Origin: Robertmurraya sp047302285
Lineage (GTDB): Bacteria > Bacillota > Bacilli > Bacillales > Cytobacillaceae
Direction: 5' to 3'
Length of the DNA: 64,000 nucleotides
Assembly (NCBI RefSeq): GCF_047302285.1
Contig: NZ_CP154845.1
Location: 4,402,001-4,466,000 of the forward strand
Within the stretch, counting starts at the first letter, position 1; every line of letters starts with the position of its first letter. Below, in pieces: positions 55,846 to 63,786 of the stretch. The notes under the pieces were generated by a model. It searched no databases. It saw only the letters and a list, made by a program, of their open reading frames with translations, and had not been told where the DNA came from. The position numbers and the translations under genes are program-made.

Positions 55846-56862
55846 CTACAAGGTTTCCAATTTATTGTTTAAAGTTTTCTTAATATCTCTCTTTAGTTTC
55901 TCTGGATATATGTCTGTAATTCCAATAATGTATTGCATTAACCACACCTTCATCGCCTCGTAACTACTTTCAAGCTTTACTAATATTTCATCACCATTTA
56001 CTTCTTCAACTTTTGTTGCTGTTCCAAAAGAATCACCGATTTGTTTTAATAGCCACTTTTTAGCTTGAAATGAAAAGGTTTCTGTAAAACCTCCGAATAA
56101 GTGTGGTTGAGTTTGAATATATTGTTGAATATTAAAATTTCCAGGTAACGAAATCACCTTTCTATCTCCAAGAACTTTAACATTTTTCATTTGATCTGCC
56201 CTTAGAAAATAAACTTTCAATGTATCTTCAAATGTACAGAGCACATAATAAAAATCTTTGCTCCAAACAATGGAGTGCGGAGAGATAATGCGCTTTTCTT
56301 CCACCCCATTATTGTTTAGGTAAGGAACCCAATTATAATTCATATCATATTTTAAATAAGTGACTTCCACTTTATTTCTTTTTTGAATTGCTTTTGAAAT
56401 TTCTTCTAATGATAAAAAAAGTTGAGGATTGTAATTTGAAGCATGGAATTTATTACGTAATTGTTCCTCATAGTGATACGGGATATTTTCTCCATTTAAA
56501 GAAAATATCTTTTTTATTAATTCATAACTATAATTCTTTCCGACTAATTTAGAAAAGGAAATAATATCAGCTAACAGTTTTATTTCAGAGGCATCAAAAT
56601 TATGTATTACTCGTGCTTCTTCACCTTCTGTAATAATTTCATCATCAAAAAAGCTTATATTTTCATCAATAGCTTGTTCTGATAAACTTTCTAGTCTCTT
56701 AAAGTGACCTACTATTGTTCGTTTATCAATTTTTTTATCCATTCGAAATTCTGTCTTGATTATACTTGCAACTTTATCAGCAGATAATGATTTATTTTCA
56801 TTCGTATTCTTCTTTAAAATCAAATAAGTTAACAAGAGATAGTAACTATTTGCATTTTCCAA
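55846..56862 (-). CDS. WYL-domain transcriptional regulator
   Basis: 338 aa. N-terminal winged-helix (residues about 5-75, with KIDKRTIVGHFKRLESL), a central WYL domain (about 150-250: ISKAIQKRNKVEVTYLKYD, ISPHSIVWSKDFYYVLCTF, YFLRADQMKNV) and a C-terminal WCX extension (about 260-338). WYL regulators often control defence islands and sense nucleotide or ssDNA ligands. It lies in the same cassette and orientation as two unrecognised proteins, so it is a candidate regulator for them. Confidence 0.88.
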   Translation of the reverse strand: MENANSYYLLLTYLILKKNTNENKSLSADKVASIIKTEFRMDKKIDKRTIVGHFKRLESLSEQAIDENISFFDDEIITEGEEARVIHNFDASEIKLLADIISFSKLVGKNYSYELIKKIFSLNGENIPYHYEEQLRNKFHASNYNPQLFLSLEEISKAIQKRNKVEVTYLKYDMNYNWVPYLNNNGVEEKRIISPHSIVWSKDFYYVLCTFEDTLKVYFLRADQMKNVKVLGDRKVISLPGNFNIQQYIQTQPHLFGGFTETFSFQAKKWLLKQIGDSFGTATKVEEVNGDEILVKLESSYEAMKVWLMQYIIGITDIYPEKLKRDIKKTLNNKLETL

Positions 56863-57444
56863 GCAAATTGACCCTCCTTGCTAATGTTTTTTGGTGCTTT
56901 CCTCCAAAGTTGGCCTTTAATTATGAATGGTTAATCGAATTAAACCAAAATACAAATAGTCGATTAGATACTTATATTTCAACTTAGTGCCGCCTGTTAA
57001 AAATATCTGTTTATGTCACACATATTGTAAAATTTTGCATTTAGTTAGAACGAATTTTCCTCATTAGAAAACAGAGAAGGGCTGCGAATTCATGGTGTCG
57101 AAATTCATTGCTTCTTTTGATATAACTATCTTATAAACGAGCACCCTTTATTTGTGATCTACTTTATTCGTTTCCTTTTCTCAATAAACCTGCTCCATTA
57201 CCTGAATTAGAAATACCTTAATTCCTTGTTTAATTAAGCACCCTTTTAGCGAATAATTAATTGCTACATGATTTTTTGAAAACCTATTTCTCTTTTATTG
57301 TAGGGTTTAGGATATAAATTCCAAACTGTTAATATTCATAAGATTATCACTGAGATGATGATTATAATCTTCAAGTCTCATCTCCCTCTTAAAATTATTC
57401 AATTAAATTGCCTTTATTTAACACAGTATAACAAACCCTTGTTC
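56863..57444. other. Non-coding stretch upstream of the WYL gene
   Basis: AT-rich. No open frame or repeat that I can support, apart from the WYL promoter region. Confidence 0.5.
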
Positions 57445-57875
57445 ACATAGATAGGTAAGTGTTTGAATTTATCGCTCCCATTTCCACCTACACTGTACGT
57501 ACGGCTTTCTCCGAATACAGATTTCCAACTGATCTTATCCATTCAGTTATATGTATAGTGAAATGAAGCTATTTAACTTAATTTGTGATTAAGTCATTTT
57601 TGCATTGTTTACGAAGTTCATTTACTTTTTGAATTTGTTTATTTGTCAGCTCTAACATTTTGATTAGAACTTGAATTTTATCGATATTTTTATTATGTAC
57701 CAGTCGGTGAAAAGATTCATGTAACACAATCAGATTTGAATACTTGTCATCTCTTGAGAGATGATATAGTTCTATATGATGGCAGTGCCAATCATGGTCA
57801 CCCAGTCTATACCTGTTAAGACACATTTTCCATGTTGAGCAATAAACTTACTAATGCAGTTGTCGTTATATTGTT
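57445..57875 (-). mobile_element. Group II intron remnant (maturase C-terminus and 3' end)
   Basis: On the minus strand, KFIAQHGKCVLTGI (frame 1, about 57875-57835) shifts into LGDHDWHCHHIELYHLSRDD (frame 2), the HNH-type end of a group II intron reverse transcriptase; the frame ends KVNELRKQCKNDLI at 57578. Downstream on the same strand CTGTATTCGG agaaa CCGTACGTACAG resembles intron domain V, and CTTACCTATC near 57445 resembles the intron 3' end. The reverse transcriptase itself is missing and the frame is shifted, so it is dead. Confidence 0.6.
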
Positions 57876-58494
57876 ATACTCAATCGCTCAATTTGAGATA
57901 AAGTTTCTCATGACATTAGCTATAACAATTATATAATGGCTCTAAGGTTCTGATGTATTATACTTCTAACTTTTTTATGAATAAAATTCGCATAGCTATT
58001 CAAACCAAAAAAAACTCACTGCTCTTCAATAGTTTTTGAAATGCTTTTTTCAAAAATAGTGGTGGATTTTCTTTTTTTGTTCACTCTTCTTGAATACACA
58101 TTCTTCCATAGCTGAAGTTATTTATTGCGCAGTAATAGTCAACTACGAAACACAAGAGTTACTCCACAGTTTGTTCCCGTTTTAGGAAAACTGATTCTTA
58201 TTGAATGGTACATTTCAATGGCTGTAATCAAAAGCTGTCTAAAATAGAAATAGTAAGTTGATTAGCCATTACGGATTTGATTTTAATTAGAAGTGGCAAT
58301 AAAAGTAGATCATGGAATAGATCATAATTGAGTATAATTAATATGCATCACCTCTAACGTCAGCAAAAGAAAAAGGCTTCTCAAAAGTTTAATCAACTAA
58401 TGAAAAGCCTTTTTTTATATATCTGATGTTAACATTTAACATTTTGTTAGCAAATTGCTCGTGAACGCTTATATATCAAGGATTCGAGCGGTCA
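57876..58494. other. Non-coding stretch left of repeat E
   Basis: Contains TTGCGCAGTA (58128), the inverse of the TACTGCG sequence right of repeat D, and a GGCTTCTC-family hairpin (58370-58415). No gene. Confidence 0.5.
58370..58415. terminator. GAGGCTTCTC-family hairpin left of repeat E
   Basis: AAAAAGGCTTCTCAAAAGTT taatc AACTAATGAAAAGCCTTTTTT. Its 5' flank (ATGCATCA...CAGCAAAAGAAAAAGGCTTC) is shared with the hairpin at 45809. Confidence 0.75.
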
Positions 58495-58647
58495 TTACAT
58501 GATGCCTCCCCTAAAATGAGAGTGTGTAATATATTTATCTCTGTATGCTTAGAGTGCGATATTACTAGATTTTGTTAAATTCTTACTGCATTATACTTCA
58601 CTTGATTTTACTATTTTTCACTAGATTGCGTTAGCAATTTGCTAGCC
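58495..58647. repeat. att-like repeat E
   Basis: 153 bp: core TTACATGATGCCTCCCCTAA, GAGAGTGTGTAATAT, GATTGCGTTAGCAATTTGCTAGC end. The middle arm has drifted from the others. Same GCCTCCCCTA subtype as C. Confidence 0.75.
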
Positions 58648-58755
58648 TATTTACGCCCCTGTGATTTACAACTTACCATTAACGAATCTACAGTCTAGAA
58701 ACGTCAAGAGGTTTTGTTATCATTATCTATGGAATAGTATCGTTGTACTGTGCAA
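58634..58755 (+). repeat. Extended direct repeat right of repeat E (partner at 52632)
   Basis: Near-identical copy of the 125-bp sequence right of repeat D. Confidence 0.9.
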
Positions 58756-58935
58756 CAAATTATTTTTTAGTTTTTACATAGATCTTTCTTATTTAACTTA
58801 CGATTGTTACTGTTGAATGAATGTGAGAATAGAGAGCCCCATAGATGGAAAACTCTTGCATATCTAAAATTAATATCCTCATGATTTTGATCTTCACTAA
58901 AATCACTCAAATTCAGAATTACATATTATTACATA

Positions 58936-61482
58936 TTAGAATACTATATCGACATAAACAAACTCCTCAGATTCCCCCATCTCGTTATATGTTACAACAA
59001 GAACTTTTGTTGAATAAATAGAGTCACGTGACAGGGTGAACTGCATATCGGAAGCCATTACACCGAAACCAGTAAACATGGCTAATCTTTCATTATCATG
59101 ATTTGACCAATACACGGAGTATCCAAGAATATCTGATTCATCCTTCACTTTTCCAATTCTGAACGTAATTTCATCATTATCAACAGTATACTCGATGAAG
59201 GAAGGTCCATATTTAGGTAGAATAAATTCCCTTACTGTAACATTAAATGTCGTAGAAGCTAACAATTCTTCACCTTCAGCATAGTAAAGATTCAATGTGA
59301 TGGTAGCTTCACCAGGGTGTTTCCCTAGAATCTCAACCCAGCCATCCATACTTTCAACTATCACCGATTCATCACTACTTATTGCTTCAATGCGATACAT
59401 TTCACTATTAAAATCAACATCTTCTCCAAACGGATCAATGAAAATTCCATATAACTCCACACCAGAATAGTCATTCTCGATCACTTGGCGATTATTCACT
59501 TTCCTACCCATTGAATACGCTTGATAATCGTTGATAGGAGTAAACACAGAAACATGAGATAAACCAAAATCATTTTTAGAAAAAACTAGAATCCCTTTGG
59601 CTTCATTAGGTATTTCTATACCCTCTGGAAAATTATAATGAATGTCCTTACCAGTCTTTTCTAGAATCGCAATTGGTTCACCAAGTTTCTGCCTTTGTTC
59701 ATCTGCCCAGAATAGCACATATTCAGTCAAATAAGTTTCATCTTCTGCTTTTGTAATCATTACTTTAGGAACTATTTCATTATATAAAGGATTAGTATCA
59801 ATAAAATCAACTGAATCAGCAGTTTCCGATGGAATACTCATAACAACTTTGATATTAATCTCTTTAACCATCTCATCATTTTCTAGTCTAACTTTAAATA
59901 GTAATTTAGTTTCACCAGGGCGAATAGGAGTAACTTGTAATTGCGAATCTACCATACTTACAGTTGCAACCTCTAAATCGTCCGATTGAACGGTTGCTTC
60001 AAGCCTCTTATCTATGGCATATAAATCAGTTAAATCAATATTTTTTACTCCTTCTGATAAATTAAGGGAATAAAAAGACAATGTTTCTAAGTATTCCTCT
60101 ATCTTCTGCATTAACCTAGCTTTCTCCTCTTCTCTCTGACGCTCTTCTTCCTCTCGTTCATTCGAGGGACTCTCTATTTCAGGTCGTGGTGGTTGTGGCA
60201 TAGGTCTAACTATTTCAGGTTGTGACGGTCTCTCTCTTTCTCTCTCCTGATTTCGTTCCTGATTTCTTAATCTCTCTTCTTCGCTTAATTGTTCTAAATA
60301 TCTTTTCTCAGCCTCCTGAGCAGCTCGTTCCTGTGCTAAGCGATTTTCTTCTCTTTGCTGTTCTTCTTTTTGTCGGATTTGCTCTATAAGTTGTCTCTGT
60401 TGTTCTTTCTGCTGTTCTCTCAGTCTTTCCTCATCCATCCTTACCCGTTGCCTATCAGAGAGCTGATTCTCCAATACTAGCTGATGTAGCGCACTGTCTC
60501 TATTCATGTCAATACGACTCCGCTCATCTTCTATCGGACTATTAAACTGATCCACTAATAATCCGACTTCTTCTGAAGTAATATTTCCTCTTACAATAGA
60601 TTGATTAAGAATATATTCATGCAACATGTTTGTGTTTTCTTCTAAGCTATCAAAATCTTCAGCCTTAGTTAATCCATATTCTTCTCTTAAAGATTGGTTA
60701 CTATTTAATAATTCCAATAATCTTTCATTTTCTTCATCAATCTTCACTTTATTCTCTATAAAACTCGCTAAAATAGAATGATCCAAATCCATTACAAGGT
60801 CCCCAGTTGAAATAGCCCCGGGATGTGTATCACTACGGTCTTCAGCAGGTACTCTCAATTGCTGGGATGGCAACACATTTGTAAATCTATCCGGTGTTGG
60901 AATAGAAGATGCCCTCACGATGCCAGAAGCCACAAACAGACTAGTCTCCCCTGTTTCTTGATCAACAGAAATTAAAAAATGTGTACCTATTGGCTGATAT
61001 TGAAAATCATTAATATTCACAAAATACTCATCGTGTTCCCCCATATGATATACAACCCCGAAATGTTGATTCATTTCAATATAAACACCTTTTTTGTCGT
61101 CCATAATTTTAGTCATTTCTATAGATGAATTCTCACCAATCATAAACATTTCTTGTGAATTCAATTCACCCTTAGCTACAGAATCTTCTTTCGTCTTGAT
61201 TATATCGCCTGGATATATTTGTATTTCATTTGTTTCAATTGTTTCTTTTTCATCTCTTATAATAAGGACTTCCCCATTAATAACATTTAATGTAATGTTA
61301 TCATTACTATCCATCTCAGTTTCTTCATTTTCAATTAACTGTTCTGAACTAGTACCTTCCAATTCTCCAACTTCTTCAACTGAACCATTGGCCTCTTCTT
61401 TAGATGAAAAAAATCCATTTGATGTCATTACAATGATAATCATTAGCACAATGAAAGAACCTATTAAAATATACTTTTTCAT
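58936..61482 (-). CDS. Membrane-anchored FecR-domain protein with long coiled coil and Ig-like domains
   Basis: 848 aa. N-terminal membrane anchor (residues 4-24), acidic linker, FecR-like domain (about 65-190, IYPGDIIKTKEDSVAKGEL, YQPIGTHFLISVD, FVASGIVRAS), a helical region (230-340), a highly charged Glu/Arg/Gln coiled coil (about 345-460, REEERQREEEKARL-like), then two or more Ig-like folds (NIDLTDLYAIDKRLEATVQS, GEATITLNLYYAEGEELLAS). No transmembrane C-terminus or LPXTG. FecR domains normally regulate ECF sigma factors; here none is adjacent, and an extracytoplasmic structural or signalling role is more likely. GGAGGC precedes the ATG. Part of cassette E-F. Confidence 0.75.
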   Translation of the reverse strand: MKKYILIGSFIVLMIIIVMTSNGFFSSKEEANGSVEEVGELEGTSSEQLIENEETEMDSNDNITLNVINGEVLIIRDEKETIETNEIQIYPGDIIKTKEDSVAKGELNSQEMFMIGENSSIEMTKIMDDKKGVYIEMNQHFGVVYHMGEHDEYFVNINDFQYQPIGTHFLISVDQETGETSLFVASGIVRASSIPTPDRFTNVLPSQQLRVPAEDRSDTHPGAISTGDLVMDLDHSILASFIENKVKIDEENERLLELLNSNQSLREEYGLTKAEDFDSLEENTNMLHEYILNQSIVRGNITSEEVGLLVDQFNSPIEDERSRIDMNRDSALHQLVLENQLSDRQRVRMDEERLREQQKEQQRQLIEQIRQKEEQQREENRLAQERAAQEAEKRYLEQLSEEERLRNQERNQERERERPSQPEIVRPMPQPPRPEIESPSNEREEEERQREEEKARLMQKIEEYLETLSFYSLNLSEGVKNIDLTDLYAIDKRLEATVQSDDLEVATVSMVDSQLQVTPIRPGETKLLFKVRLENDEMVKEINIKVVMSIPSETADSVDFIDTNPLYNEIVPKVMITKAEDETYLTEYVLFWADEQRQKLGEPIAILEKTGKDIHYNFPEGIEIPNEAKGILVFSKNDFGLSHVSVFTPINDYQAYSMGRKVNNRQVIENDYSGVELYGIFIDPFGEDVDFNSEMYRIEAISSDESVIVESMDGWVEILGKHPGEATITLNLYYAEGEELLASTTFNVTVREFILPKYGPSFIEYTVDNDEITFRIGKVKDESDILGYSVYWSNHDNERLAMFTGFGVMASDMQFTLSRDSIYSTKVLVVTYNEMGESEEFVYVDIVF

Positions 61483-61769
61483 ACCTGCCTCCTTAAAGTA
61501 TTAAAAAATCTATTTATACATGATAAAAATTGACTATTTTCGTTGGCTATACGAGCATTAGTTTACAATAAAACATCTCCAGTCTTAATCTCACCACGGA
61601 AATGTAAAAACGTGTGGCTAGGGTTTCCTTTCTGTTTCATTGTATTTAAATTCTTCTATCGCTAGTTCATTATAACTAGTATGCGGTAACAAAACGGTAA
61701 CAAAAACAAGGAAAATACACATTATTGTCGAAATAGAATGTTACGACTATGTAAACAGGAGGAGAAAAC

Positions 61770-63170
61770 ATGCCTTTAGAACTAGTAAATGGTCATAACA
61801 TGTATTACGAGTGGATGGATAATAGGAGGGGGAGTAAGGAAGTACTTTTGCTCATTCACGGACTCGCACTTGATTCCTCATGCTGGGGGCGTTTTATTGA
61901 ATATCTTGTTACAGATTTCTCCATTGTACAGTACGATATTCGAGGGCATGGACATAGTCATTATGAAGAGGGGCAGATAACATGGGACGTTTTGTGTGAG
62001 GATTTAAATAGACTCATTACAAGGTTGGAGCTATCAGAAGTCCATATAGTCGCATTTGGATATGGAACACATGTAGCTGTGAAATTCGCCCGCGCGTATC
62101 CCGATTATGTCAAAGCCCTTACACTCATGTCACTTCCGTATATGTCGAAAAATAATGCGCACTCTCATTTAGCTGGGCACGTATTTCCACATATGAAACA
62201 AACGATGGAAGCCGGGCATCCCCGCTTTCTTCAGCAGTATGAAGAACTGTTAAAGGGATATACGACACTTGGTCCGGAGAATTCAGATCTCAAACATTAT
62301 TTCCAAGTATTGCTAGGCTACCCAGAAGGACATTTTTCTAACATGGTTGAGCTAACATCTAATCCAGCACTGCTTCTAGAACTTGCAGATCTATCGTGTC
62401 CGGTCCTTCTATTAACAGGCGAATTGAATATGACAAGTCCGAATTCATTTCTTAATGCAAGTTCTTTTCTATTGCAAAACAGCACGCTTATAACCGTACC
62501 TAATGCGTCGTTTCTTCTATTTATAGAGCAACCTGAACTAGTAGCGGAATGGATCAAGTTATTTGCAACACGGATAAATGTTGATAACTTGTCCCGAAAA
62601 GAATCACAACAGTTTATACAAATGGTATTTCAGCCAGAAGAGCAAATAGAATCGCGAAGAGTTCCCATCCTTGACATTCATCTATTAAACAGGTTCAGTG
62701 TCGAAATTGACTCGATTCCAATTGAATCCGGTTGGAATCAACGCCATGCCAAGAGACTTCTTACCTATTTAGCCTTTCACCCGGTAACGACACGCGATAT
62801 ATTGTGTGATGAGCTTTTTCCCCACCTTGCTCAGGACAAAGCAAAAGCTAATTTGAAAGTGTGTCTTCATTATTTGGCAAAATTGCTACGGCATCCAATA
62901 GGTTCTATAAATGGATTATTGTCTCAGCAAGGAACTGTTTCAATACAATACAAAATCAAATGTGATTTAGTCGACTTTGTTGCCATTGTCCGTCAAGCAT
63001 ATCTCGAAAAAGACCCTACAATTCGATACAAGTTGTGCAAGAAGTTACCACCCTTTATGCCCGTAACTATATTAGTGGACAACTACGATGATTGGGCAGT
63101 GTCGTTGCGTAATGAAATCGATGCACAGTTAAGTCACTTGAATGGATGGATGGAAAAGCAATTAATTTGA
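61770..63170 (+). CDS. Catalytically dead alpha/beta-hydrolase fused to a SARP-type DNA-binding domain
   Basis: 466 aa. Residues 1-268 form an alpha/beta-hydrolase fold (LLLIHGLALDSSCW, YDIRGHGHS) but all three triad positions are changed: nucleophile elbow AFGYG has Gly97 for Ser, the acid site TGELN has Asn220 for Asp, and the His site PNASF has Ser247 for His. Residues about 300-395 match the OmpR/SARP-type winged helix (NRFSVEIDS, WNQRHAKRLLTYLAFHP, DILCDELFPH, ANLKVCLHYLAKLLR). It is probably a transcription regulator that senses a small ligand through the hydrolase fold (inference). AGGAGG precedes the ATG. Target genes unknown; the divergent FecR-domain gene is the nearest candidate. 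Confidence 0.8.
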   Translation: MPLELVNGHNMYYEWMDNRRGSKEVLLLIHGLALDSSCWGRFIEYLVTDFSIVQYDIRGHGHSHYEEGQITWDVLCEDLNRLITRLELSEVHIVAFGYGTHVAVKFARAYPDYVKALTLMSLPYMSKNNAHSHLAGHVFPHMKQTMEAGHPRFLQQYEELLKGYTTLGPENSDLKHYFQVLLGYPEGHFSNMVELTSNPALLLELADLSCPVLLLTGELNMTSPNSFLNASSFLLQNSTLITVPNASFLLFIEQPELVAEWIKLFATRINVDNLSRKESQQFIQMVFQPEEQIESRRVPILDIHLLNRFSVEIDSIPIESGWNQRHAKRLLTYLAFHPVTTRDILCDELFPHLAQDKAKANLKVCLHYLAKLLRHPIGSINGLLSQQGTVSIQYKIKCDLVDFVAIVRQAYLEKDPTIRYKLCKKLPPFMPVTILVDNYDDWAVSLRNEIDAQLSHLNGWMEKQLI

Positions 63171-63432
63171 GGTGGTTTCCGCGCTCTCATTTCACCAAGG
63201 TTCCAAACACAATGACATCACAGTCATATTCTTTAGCTTGGTTTATGATTTATGAACATTCTAGCTAACACAGTGCCCTTTGCGTCCTCAATCGAAAAAA
63301 CGCAGAGTTGGTGATTCCTATGTTGTGTGACGCACATATTTTTGTTTCTTTACATCGGCTTTAGTTAACTTTACATTTGAGTGTAGATGATATTTAGAAT
63401 ATATTTCTATTAAGAACAAGGACCGTAAGTTC

Positions 63433-63486
63433 TTAGCGCCTCCCCCCACTATTTCAAAAAATTTGAAACAGTGGGGGGGACGCTAA
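63433..63486. repeat. Long hairpin with seven-base G/C run
   Basis: TTAGCGCCTCCCCCCACT...TTTCAAA pairs with TTTGAAA...AGTGGGGGGGACGCTAA, a roughly 24-bp nearly perfect stem with a 3-nt loop and no T-run. Directly followed by a second small inverted repeat GGGGAATATAAATTAATCCCC-like (63489-63509). Confidence 0.75.
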
Positions 63487-63539
63487 TTGGGGAATATAAA
63501 TTAATCCCCTCTCCCTTACTGCTATCGAATTTTCAAAAC

Positions 63540-63586
63540 AAAAAGAAACTTCTTTAGGATTAGAAAGCCCTAGAGAAGTCTCTTTT
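63540..63586. terminator. Terminator-like hairpin left of repeat F
   Basis: AAAAGAAACTTCTTTAGG ... CCCTAGAGAAGTCTCTTTT, A- and T-tailed, in the same position relative to F as the hairpins left of C, D and E. Confidence 0.65.
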
Positions 63587-63615
63587 AAAAATAAATCTGG
63601 GATTCGGGGCACTGA

Positions 63616-63768
63616 TTACATCATGCCGCCCACAGTATTCTAGAGTGTGAGATTGTTAACGTTGAGTGCGGAAAGTGCGGTAAATCAACGTTTTGGATGT
63701 TTTTGGCTGTAACATCTTTAACGGGGATTTACCGTTTTTCGTGGGAAGACGTTAGCAAAATGTTAGCA
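63616..63768. repeat. att-like repeat F
   Basis: 153 bp: core TTACATCATGCCGCCCACAG, TAGAGTGTGAGATTGTTAAC, GCGGTAAATCAACGTTTTGG, TGTAACATCTTTAACGGGG, ATTTACCGTTTTTC, terminal GTTAGCAAAATGTTAGCA. On the minus strand its core reads GGCGGCATGATGTAA, as expected for a groEL 3' end. Confidence 0.9.
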
Positions 63769-63786
63769 AGTTTTAAGGTTTCACTT

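Larger units (their letters stand above)
63171..63615. other. Non-coding stretch left of repeat F
   Basis: Contains the long G/C-run hairpin (63433-63486) and a terminator-like hairpin (63540-63586). No gene. Confidence 0.5.

Noticed and set aside
38998..63768. Integron attC sites
   Set aside because: The repeats lack the paired R/L box arrangement of attC (GTTRRRY is not matched by GTTAGCA), are not individually cassette-end hairpins, and the recombinase present is a Tn916/phage-type integrase without the IntI-specific features.
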